Below the pieces are notes generated by a model. That model was given only the letters and a program-made list of their open reading frames with translations. It did not search any database and had not been told where the DNA came from. The position numbers were made by a program, and so were the translations under genes. 6,068 bases of DNA from Verrucomicrobiota bacterium (GTDB lineage Bacteria > Verrucomicrobiota > Verrucomicrobiia > Opitutales > Seribacteraceae): NCBI GenBank assembly GCA_030830145.1, contig JAURNO010000443.1, positions 1-6,068 on the forward strand, written 5' to 3'. Below, in pieces: positions 1-5,801 of this stretch (positions are counted from its first letter, which is position 1; each line of letters starts with the position of its first letter).

Positions 1-537
1 CATCCGCAAAACGAATGGATCCATTAACACAATGCGCAGGTTCGGATTTACCTTCCGGCTACGATCGACAATGAAGCGGTAATCCTCTTCCCATTTCTGG
101 AAGTCCAAGGTACTTCGTTGACCACGACTGACATCGTTCACGCCAACTAAGATACTCAACCAGTCCGGTTTCATATCGATCGCATCCTTTTGCCATCGGG
201 CCTTCAGGTCACTGACTTTGTGACCGCTCATGCCACGGTTGTAAAAGTCCAATCCAGCTTCCGGCATGTCGACTCCCAATCGGGCCGCTATCAGGTAAAC
301 GTAACTATGCCCCAAATAGTGATTGCGATCCTTTTGGTTCCTTCCCCATTTCATATCGGTGATCGAGTCACCTTGAAAAAGGAGGCGGGCACCGCTCCTG
401 AACTTGGGGCGGCGATAATCATACCCGTTTACCGAAGATACGCCGGTCTCGGGCTCTTTTGCTTTAGCGGAGGAAGCGGCAACCAATGACGTCGCACATG
501 TTGCACTGCAGTTGATAAAGGATCGTCGATCAATCAT
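1..537 (-). CDS. Tat-exported SGNH/GDSL-family hydrolase (partial, C-terminus outside window)
   Basis: Probable secreted ester hydrolase of the SGNH/GDSL superfamily, whose members include carbohydrate acetylesterases. 179 codons are visible and the reading frame runs off the left edge. Residues 1-26 form a twin-arginine signal (D-R-R-S-F-I at 3-8, a short hydrophobic stretch, then A-K-A near 24-26), so export of the folded enzyme is likely. Block I is G-D-S-I-T at 56-60, with Ser58 the expected nucleophile. Block II is N-R-G-M-S-G-H at 100-106, supplying the oxyanion Gly. Block III is G-V-N-D at 132-135, with Asn134. Block V, carrying the catalytic Asp and His, would lie beyond the edge. The ATG is well fixed: an in-frame TGA sits two codons upstream (541-543) and the Tat motif follows at once. 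No Shine-Dalgarno sequence is seen. The fold call is strong; the substrate is unknown, and deacetylation of a glycan is an inference from the neighbouring sulfatases. Confidence 0.88.
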   Translation of the reverse strand, partial: MIDRRSFINCSATCATSLVAASSAKAKEPETGVSSVNGYDYRRPKFRSGARLLFQGDSITDMKWGRNQKDRNHYLGHSYVYLIAARLGVDMPEAGLDFYNRGMSGHKVSDLKARWQKDAIDMKPDWLSILVGVNDVSRGQRSTLDFQKWEEDYRFIVDRSRKVNPNLRIVLMDPFVLRM

Positions 538-641
538 TGTTCAGTTTTACGGGTTCGGTATTCATTCGAATCGAAAGAGGACTGCTGCACTCATTCTGTA
601 GGATCTAGTGCTTCGTGCGAAATTTAACTTAAAGAAGAAAT

Positions 642-668
642 CACTCCAACCCCCAACCACTCCAACCC
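642..668 (-). repeat. G-rich 11-base direct repeat, potential two-tetrad G-quadruplex
   Basis: On the plus strand CACTCCAACCC occurs at 642-652 and again at 658-668, a period of 16. Read on the minus strand, which is the coding strand of the downstream SGNH gene, the core at 653-667 is GGTTGGAGTGGTTGG. That is four G-pairs with TT, AGT and TT loops. It differs at one loop base from the well-known thrombin-binding aptamer GGTTGGTGTGGTTGG, which folds as a two-tetrad antiparallel quadruplex. It lies about 115 bases before the SGNH start, in the promoter or 5' leader. The repeat is a direct observation; folding and any regulatory role are inferred. Confidence 0.45.
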
Positions 669-745
669 TAAAAAGAAACAAAATTCAGATGTAAGGAAAT
701 TTTAATCCAATGCCCTAGTACCTTGATGGAACAGAATGGGGAATC

Positions 746-1639
746 TTATTTAATAATAGACAAGTACGAAAACTTGGTATCCCAATCAATCCTGATGGCC
801 TCTTCCAGTTCCACCAAATTCGTTTCTTTAAGTCCCATGGTCTTGAGGAATTTCTGACTCGGCGGACGATAAAACGAATGACCACTACTTCCGAACTCCA
901 TCTTGTGGACGAACGAGTTTGCCAAACAAACAATATCCACGAGGAGATGGACTTCCGGGTCTTCCAGTTCACCTCTATCCTCTCGTGATTCAGTATGATG
1001 CCACCGAATGGTCTGACATAATTCATTGGGCATTGCCCATTGATTGGCGATGAGATTACCGAGAATATCGTGCCGCAGCAATTTCCTGACGATTTCCATT
1101 TCGTAAATGGTCATCTTTTTCCTTTTCGCGGACAAGAGTTCTTTGCTGAAACTCTTGGCATCGAAATTAATTTTGGCTACTTTGCCGATATCGTGAAGCA
1201 AACCACAGGCATAAGCCCGGTCGTTGTCGCCATACTCCAAAAAGTCACTGATGACGTGAGAACCAAGAGCCACGCCGACGCAATGCTTCCAAAGGGATTC
1301 CACCTTGAAAAACGGGGGGAACTTAGTGTCCGAAAAGAAAGGAAAGACCATTACGTTCATAATGATCTTTTGGATGTTCTCAAAACCAAGCTTATGGATC
1401 GCATCACTAATGGAAGTTATCCTTTTCTCTTCGGGTTCGAGAAATTCTCCCTTGTTGACCACTTTGAGAATCTCGAAACTAATGGATTGGTCTATTCGAA
1501 TCTGTTCTTCTATCTCGTCCAAGGTTATGTTCAGGTTTCCCAGAGTTTTCACCAAGTCATCAAGAATCTGAGGCAGACTCGGGAGTTTTTCTCCGAGGCC
1601 TTCTACGATCTGTTCGTAGGTAACTTCCTCTTTAATCAT
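746..1639 (-). CDS. HDOD-domain protein with complete HD metal-ligand set
   Basis: A 297-residue cytoplasmic protein of the HDOD family, an HD-superfamily output/regulatory domain associated with bacterial signalling. It has no signal peptide or membrane segment. The family signature begins with L-P-S-L-P-Q-I-L at 19-26, followed by the I-D-Q-S-I-S-F-E-I-L-K-V-V-N segment around 49-62 and the A-I-x-K-L-G-F region at 80-86. The HD part has H119, H149-D150 in G-L-L-H-D-I-G, H190, the W-A-M-P turn at 201-204, H214-H215 and D235. This matches the ligand pattern of metal-binding HD hydrolases, whereas many HDOD proteins have lost some of these residues. There is no GYP motif and no attached receiver, kinase or GGDEF domain, so the protein is almost entirely HDOD. 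It starts 92 bases after the upstream hydrolase stop. The ATG lacks a Shine-Dalgarno sequence; an AT-rich stretch lies just upstream. The C-terminal 88 residues align without gaps to the fragment at the right edge of the window. Activity and partner are unknown. Confidence 0.88.
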   Translation of the reverse strand: MIKEEVTYEQIVEGLGEKLPSLPQILDDLVKTLGNLNITLDEIEEQIRIDQSISFEILKVVNKGEFLEPEEKRITSISDAIHKLGFENIQKIIMNVMVFPFFSDTKFPPFFKVESLWKHCVGVALGSHVISDFLEYGDNDRAYACGLLHDIGKVAKINFDAKSFSKELLSAKRKKMTIYEMEIVRKLLRHDILGNLIANQWAMPNELCQTIRWHHTESREDRGELEDPEVHLLVDIVCLANSFVHKMEFGSSGHSFYRPPSQKFLKTMGLKETNLVELEEAIRIDWDTKFSYLSIIK

Positions 1640-1731
1640 GCTTTTGTGGCTTTTATAATAAAATTTGAAGTTACTAGAATACCTTTATCTAAGACTCAAA
1701 TTAAAAAACACCATTGAACCGGATTCGCTAG

Positions 1732-2508
1732 TTATTTTTTTCTCCAAGAATCCCGGAAAAATTTCATAGCCAACTCCTGGATGTCTTGGTCCGCAGGCAA
1801 AACAGGAAGACCCGAACCCTTGACTCCGTAAACAATACATTCGACACCAAGCAATTCGCATTTCTTTTTCACGAAAAGAGCGTTATCGGGGTGATGTACT
1901 CGATCGTTTCGGTCCGAACGATTGTATACAAATATTGGAGGACCTCCCTTTCGCAAGTATGGGATGGTCAGCAGAGGGGTGCCCATGGGTTGCTGGATTG
2001 GAAAGAGAGAACGGATTCCCAAATCATGGGCGTGCCCTACATGGCAAGTGATGATGGCCCCTGCGGAGCCACCCGATACCGAGATTCTCTTTGGATCGAG
2101 GTTGTAATTCGCGGAATTTTCCTTGAGGAAACGGATTGCCTCGGCGCAATGATTCATGATCTTGAGGTAGTCTTTTTCTACATGAACGAGGAAGGGATAA
2201 TTGACGCTCGCGAAGGCAACTCCCTGGGGATGATATTTGCGCAGCATGGAACTACGGGAAAAGAAGGCCTTGTCACCAGTCCTGAACCCACCCCCATGGA
2301 AGTAGACGACCAACGGAGCGGGCTTTTTACCCTGAACCGTCCACAAGTCCAACACACTGCGGTCAAACTCCTTGCTGTAGCGCAAATTTCGGTGGGTTGG
2401 TTGAATCGACTGACCAAAGCAAAGCGGACCAAGCAAAGACAGTAACGCAAGGATAGTGACGATGAGTTTCATAGGAATGCTCGGGTAAGTGATTTCCACG
2501 CTTCTCAT
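1732..2508 (-). CDS. secreted alpha/beta-hydrolase (esterase-like), last gene of the sulfatase operon
   Basis: Probable exported serine esterase of the alpha/beta-hydrolase fold, close in style to carbohydrate acetyl or feruloyl esterases. The 258-residue reading starts at an ATG overlapping the upstream sulfatase stop as ATGA (2505-2508), which argues for translational coupling. A second ATG at 2472 (residue 13) begins a cleaner signal peptide, M-K-L-I-V-T-I-L-A-L-L-S-L-L-G, so the true start may be there. Visible motifs are the oxyanion-hole H-G-G-G-F at 71-75 and the nucleophile elbow S-G-G-S-A-G at 145-150, with Ser148. The acid is probably Asp199 or Asp202 in R-S-D-R-N-D. The oddity is the catalytic His: family members usually carry it in a G-H after the last strand, but here the segment reads V-K-G-S-G-L-P at 229-235 and no His occurs after residue 206. 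H205-H206-P207 is the only nearby pair. The enzyme may use an alternative histidine or be altered in activity. Substrate unknown; removal of acyl groups from a sulfated glycan is an inference from operon context. Confidence 0.82.
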   Translation of the reverse strand: MRSVEITYPSIPMKLIVTILALLSLLGPLCFGQSIQPTHRNLRYSKEFDRSVLDLWTVQGKKPAPLVVYFHGGGFRTGDKAFFSRSSMLRKYHPQGVAFASVNYPFLVHVEKDYLKIMNHCAEAIRFLKENSANYNLDPKRISVSGGSAGAIITCHVGHAHDLGIRSLFPIQQPMGTPLLTIPYLRKGGPPIFVYNRSDRNDRVHHPDNALFVKKKCELLGVECIVYGVKGSGLPVLPADQDIQELAMKFFRDSWRKK

Positions 2509-4064
2509 TTCAGGCTATTTTTTTTCCCAGGTTTCTTGTTACTCTTTTGAGGTTTCATTGTAAGACCAACCTCCCGGGCCAACTCTTCCCAGCGTGTCTT
2601 CATTTGCAGCACCCGTTCGGGAAACTTGGACGCAAGGTTTCTTGTTTCCGTACGATCCTTGCTCAATTCGTACAGCTGCCAAGGGTCGTTCTTTTTTTGA
2701 ACGAGTTTCCAGGAGCCTTCGCGGAGGACTTGCCAACCCCCGTATTGAAAGAAAAGGGGCTTTTCACGCTCAATCTTTTTGCCGGCAAAAGTTGGGGTAA
2801 GGCTGATGCCGTCCAAAGGAGGAAGGTTTTTAGGATACCGAGCCTTTTCACCGGCAAGTTCCATAAAGGTAGGCACGAAATCTATGAGGTGACAAGGTTC
2901 GCGACAAATCGAATTTTGGGGCAACTTGATCCCATCCGGCCAATGAGCGATCATGGGGGTACAGATGCCTCCTTCCAATCCCTGAACCTTCCATTTGCGC
3001 AAAGGACTGTTGGTGACGTTCGCCCAAGATTGCCCAATCGCCTCAAAAGAACCGACGCTTCCCCATTGGGCACTTGGGTTCTTAACTCCCCTCGACGGCT
3101 TCTCATGGCTTGCCCCGTTATCGACCAGAAAGAGAATCAAGGTGTTTTCCATTTGCCCGATTTCGCGAAGCTTGGAGGTCAGGCGACCTATGTTTCGATC
3201 CATTCTGTCCACCATCGCCGCATGAATCTGCATACGCAGAGCTTCACTCTTTTTTTCTTTTTCCGCCAGAGCGGACCAAGGAGTGTGCTCGGGTTCGCTC
3301 AGTTGCGCTACGCCTTCTTGGAACAAACCCATCTCAATCTGTCGTAAGTACCTGGCCTTACGGATGGCCTCGTATCCTTTGTCATAGAAACCGTCGTACT
3401 TGACGATATCCTCGGGATGAGCATGGAGCGGCCAGTGCGGCGCGTTGTATGCCAAGAAAAGAAAGAAGGGATCAACACTGCCTTTTTTCTCCTCCAACCA
3501 TTCAAGGCTCCAATCGGTGAAGGCATCAGTCGCAAAAAAGTCCTTGGGGGGAAGATAGGGCTTCACCAGTTTGTCATCAAAGGCCCAAGTGTATACCGCA
3601 CCCCAACCTGGGACATGCTCACCCGATCTTGCCTTGTCACCGGGATTCCAAAAATTAATCGCGCCTCCCAAAAACCCCGAAAAATGATCGAATCCCCGGT
3701 CGTATGGATTGAAAGACGCATGGTGCTTGCCCGACCACCAGGTTCGATAACCGGCTGGCTTGAGGATTTCACCGACAAGAGCCGTATTCCGGAAGTCCCG
3801 ATCGCTTCGATGGTGATAAACCCCGGTAAGCAGACTGATTCGCGTGGTCCAGCACTTCGAGGTGTTGTAAGCTTGGGTGTAACGAATTCCGTTCTTGGCC
3901 AAGCGATCCAAATTGGGCGTCTTGATCTCTCCACCATAGCAACCCAAATCCGAATACCCCATGTCATCGGCCATGATGAGAACTATATTCGGCCGACTCG
4001 CTGAAAAGGACACGGATCCCCCAACAAGGGCAAAGCCCACAAGCACCAGAAGCAAGTGCTTCAT
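2505..4064 (-). CDS. secreted arylsulfatase-like sulfatase with variant C-W-T-T-R active-site motif
   Basis: Type I sulfatase of the alkaline-phosphatase superfamily, hydrolysing sulfate esters after its active-site Cys is converted to formylglycine. It has 519 residues. Residues 1-22 are a Sec signal peptide (M-K-H then a long Leu/Val core, S-F-S-A near the cleavage site), so it acts in the periplasm or outside. Expected metal and active-site residues are D33-D34 in M-A-D-D, C71, R75, K113-H114 in S-G-K-H-H, H210 in N-A-P-H, D315-N316 in V-D-N-G and K359 in P-L-R-K-W-K, followed by E-G-G at 364-366. The maturation motif reads C-W-T-T-R at 71-75, with Thr where the formylglycine-generating enzyme normally sees Pro (or Ala/Ser in other variants). 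The tail after residue 505 is Lys-rich and probably disordered. The start forms an ATGA overlap with the upstream sulfatase stop at 4061-4064, and its own stop overlaps the next start in the same way. The family is secure. The overall pattern resembles the arylsulfatases abundant in Planctomycetota and Verrucomicrobiota; the substrate cannot be read from the sequence. Confidence 0.93.
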   Translation of the reverse strand: MKHLLLVLVGFALVGGSVSFSASRPNIVLIMADDMGYSDLGCYGGEIKTPNLDRLAKNGIRYTQAYNTSKCWTTRISLLTGVYHHRSDRDFRNTALVGEILKPAGYRTWWSGKHHASFNPYDRGFDHFSGFLGGAINFWNPGDKARSGEHVPGWGAVYTWAFDDKLVKPYLPPKDFFATDAFTDWSLEWLEEKKGSVDPFFLFLAYNAPHWPLHAHPEDIVKYDGFYDKGYEAIRKARYLRQIEMGLFQEGVAQLSEPEHTPWSALAEKEKKSEALRMQIHAAMVDRMDRNIGRLTSKLREIGQMENTLILFLVDNGASHEKPSRGVKNPSAQWGSVGSFEAIGQSWANVTNSPLRKWKVQGLEGGICTPMIAHWPDGIKLPQNSICREPCHLIDFVPTFMELAGEKARYPKNLPPLDGISLTPTFAGKKIEREKPLFFQYGGWQVLREGSWKLVQKKNDPWQLYELSKDRTETRNLASKFPERVLQMKTRWEELAREVGLTMKPQKSNKKPGKKNSLK

Positions 4065-5707
4065 TTGGCGGGCCTAGGGGGTGTCCGGGCCAACTCCCGT
4101 TTCAACTGCCTTAGCAAAGCCTCGGTCTTGCCCGGGTTTAGGGACGCGGCGTTTTTCGTCTCGCTGGGATCGTTCTTTTGATCGTACAGTTCGAGGAAGA
4201 CGGGGTTGAGGTCCAAGTCCCGATAATCAAGCCAGGCCACGAGGCGATGGGATTGCGTGCGGAGCGAATAGCCCATCAGATGATTCTCAAAGAGTTCGCG
4301 GTCCCAAGAATTGCCTTGCTGCTTTATAATCTTACTTTCGACCTCCTTGATCAAAGGTCCGAAAAACGTCTGGCGCATCCCGGCAGAAAGTGGGTTGGCC
4401 GCCCACTCCCGGAGGGCAGGATTGGGAAATTGGCTCAGAGCATACTTCTTCCATTTTCTTTCCGGTTCATCAAGAAGCGGCACGAAACTTTTTCCAGCCA
4501 AGTGGGCGGGACAGGGCAAATCGGCTAGTTCACACAAGGTTGGATAAAGATCGATCAGTTCGACCAAGGCATTGGTGGATTTGCCGCGGGCTTTCATTTC
4601 GGGAGTCCAAACGATCAAAGGTACACGGGTGGCTATTTCGTAATTGGTCGCTTTTCCCCAGATGCCCATGTCCCCCAAATGCCAACCATGATCGCCCCAA
4701 ACCACGATCACGGTATCGTCCCGGATACCCGCCTTGTCGAGAGCCTCGAGCATCATTCCGATTTGGGCATCGACGTAACTGACGCAGGCATAATATCCAT
4801 GCAGGAGGGTCTTGGCCAGTTCAGGGCCGATAGGTCCCTTCTTGGGAATACCATGGCGGGTGCGCAACTCGAAGGAAGCATGCAACCCCGTAGCCGCCCC
4901 ACCCTTCGGGCTCTTGGTGTGCTTAGCCAATTTGATTTTTTCACGATCATACAGATCCCAATATTTTTTCGGAGCGACGAAATCGAGATGTGGCTTTTGG
5001 AAACCTAGAGCAAGAAAAAGAGGTTGATTGGGTTTCTTCTCCCTATGATCCTGCAGGGTGGCGATGGCGAGCCTGGTGCTAATCCCATCGGCATAGGCAT
5101 GGTCGGGAACGTCCGCCGACTCGTAAGCCGGGCCATGAACAAGCCCTCCCGAGCCTGCCTTGCCATACTTAGCCAGCATCTTTTCTTTGTTCGATGCCCA
5201 AAGTTTCTGGTTCTCGGGCAAGGCATAGCCACCAGGCAATCTCTTCATCTTCACCGGACAACGAGCGTAGGCGGGTTTTCGACTCCAAGAATGCTCATCG
5301 TCCGTCATTCGAGCATGATAAATTTTGCCGCAATAGACCGCCTCGTACCCATGCTTGATGAAGTGCTGGGGCAAGGTTACGATGTCAGGGTTAAGTTCTC
5401 GGAAGTAAGCCGTGTTTTCGATCACTCCAATTTGATCGGGGCGTGCACCCGTCATCAGACTCGCCCGAGAAGGACTGCAAATGGACTGCTGGCAATAGGC
5501 CCGGTCAAAACGCATGCCTTCCCTGGCAAGCTTGTCCAAGTTCGGAGACTTGGCGATCGACGACCCGTAGCAGCCCAACTCGGGTCTCAGATCATCAATT
5601 GCAATGAAAAGTATGTTTGGAGGTTTGCCCAAGAGACACGAACCCATCAAGAGCGAAAGGAATGAAAATGGAAAGTGGGGAAAGAGTTCTCTAAAGCGAT
5701 GATTCAT
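4061..5707 (-). CDS. secreted iduronate-2-sulfatase-like sulfatase, first gene of the operon
   Basis: Type I formylglycine sulfatase of the iduronate-2-sulfatase branch. Read from the ATG at 5707 it has 548 residues. Active-site residues are D38-D39 in I-D-D-L-R-P, C77 in the canonical C-S-P-S-R at 77-81, K128 and H131 in G-K-I-Y-H, H240 in Q-K-P-H, D339-H340 in G-D-H-G-W-H-L-G and K352 in W-G-K-A-T-N-Y. The segments L-R-P-E-L-G-C-Y-G, S-P-N-L-D-K-L, S-L-M-T-G-A-R-P-D and A-T-R-V-P-L-I-V closely resemble human iduronate-2-sulfatase as I recall it, making the subfamily call firm. The N-terminus is a signal peptide; L-L-M-G-S-C at 19-24 is a weak lipobox, so lipid anchoring is possible but unproven. 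An in-frame TTG at 5719 would add four residues; the ATG is preferred. Neither start has a Shine-Dalgarno sequence. The gene is the first of three joined by ATGA overlaps. Members of this branch cleave sulfates on uronic acids and related sugars, but the substrate here is not determined. Confidence 0.94.
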   Translation of the reverse strand: MNHRFRELFPHFPFSFLSLLMGSCLLGKPPNILFIAIDDLRPELGCYGSSIAKSPNLDKLAREGMRFDRAYCQQSICSPSRASLMTGARPDQIGVIENTAYFRELNPDIVTLPQHFIKHGYEAVYCGKIYHARMTDDEHSWSRKPAYARCPVKMKRLPGGYALPENQKLWASNKEKMLAKYGKAGSGGLVHGPAYESADVPDHAYADGISTRLAIATLQDHREKKPNQPLFLALGFQKPHLDFVAPKKYWDLYDREKIKLAKHTKSPKGGAATGLHASFELRTRHGIPKKGPIGPELAKTLLHGYYACVSYVDAQIGMMLEALDKAGIRDDTVIVVWGDHGWHLGDMGIWGKATNYEIATRVPLIVWTPEMKARGKSTNALVELIDLYPTLCELADLPCPAHLAGKSFVPLLDEPERKWKKYALSQFPNPALREWAANPLSAGMRQTFFGPLIKEVESKIIKQQGNSWDRELFENHLMGYSLRTQSHRLVAWLDYRDLDLNPVFLELYDQKNDPSETKNAASLNPGKTEALLRQLKRELARTPPRPAK

Positions 5708-5719
5708 AGTTCTTGGCAA

Positions 5720-5736
5720 TCGGAGAAATTCTCCGA
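5720..5736. promoter_or_regulatory. perfect 17-base palindrome upstream of the sulfatase operon
   Basis: TCGGAGAAATTCTCCGA is a perfect inverted repeat with 8-base arms (5720-5727 and 5729-5736) around a single central A. It ends 12 bases before the ATG of the first sulfatase gene and abuts the alternative TTG. As DNA it has the size and symmetry of an operator for a dimeric repressor or activator. As RNA it could form a stem of seven pairs with a three-base loop close to the start codon and so affect translation. No T-tract follows on the minus strand, so it is not a usual intrinsic terminator of the upstream HDOD gene. The palindrome is directly seen; its role is inferred. Confidence 0.5.
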
Positions 5737-5801
5737 CTAGAACAACGAATCTGTGCTTTTGAGGTTTAGCTCAAGTTCAAAAGGATTCAAAAATCAAAAA
5801 C
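5737..5801 (-). promoter_or_regulatory. AT-rich intergenic segment, probable promoter region of the sulfatase operon
   Basis: This stretch between the HDOD stop and the palindrome is the only intergenic space in which the three-gene operon could have its own nearby promoter. On the plus strand TCAAAA-type runs recur at 5777, 5787 and 5794, giving short A-tracts that could bend DNA or act as an upstream element. No -35/-10 pair matches the sigma-70 consensus well. The promoter role is inferred from position only, and read-through from the HDOD gene is not excluded. Confidence 0.3.

Noticed and set aside
190..489. 99-codon open frame on the plus strand at the left edge
   Set aside because: It is antisense to the SGNH gene, whose signal peptide and blocks I-III are all in the minus-strand frame.
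565..575. Short palindrome TTCGAATCGAA upstream of the SGNH gene
   Set aside because: Only five-base arms; it is unrelated to the operon palindrome and short enough to arise by chance.
1640..1680. TATAAA-like -10 element before the HDOD gene
   Set aside because: The hexamer is good, but no -35-like sequence lies at proper spacing and AT-rich intergenic DNA gives such matches by chance.
1040..1717. 225-codon open frame on the plus strand opposite the HDOD gene
   Set aside because: It is fully antisense to a gene with clear domain motifs, shows no recognisable domain, and its composition is what a reverse-strand shadow would give.
1700..1731. Possible intrinsic terminator after the alpha/beta-hydrolase stop
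   Set aside because: A T6 run follows on the minus strand, but the only stem found is about four pairs including a wobble (GAATCCGGTTC), too weak to call.
2547..3347. 266-codon open frame on the plus strand opposite the arylsulfatase-like gene
   Set aside because: It lies wholly inside the sulfatase gene, which has an intact active-site set; the translated product has no family features.
5024..5665. 213-codon open frame on the plus strand opposite the iduronate-sulfatase-like gene
   Set aside because: Antisense shadow of a conserved gene with no supporting start signal or domain.
5708..5719. TTG at 5717-5719 as the start of the first sulfatase
   Set aside because: It adds only four residues, has no Shine-Dalgarno sequence and touches the palindrome; the ATG at 5707 is the simpler choice, though TTG is not excluded.
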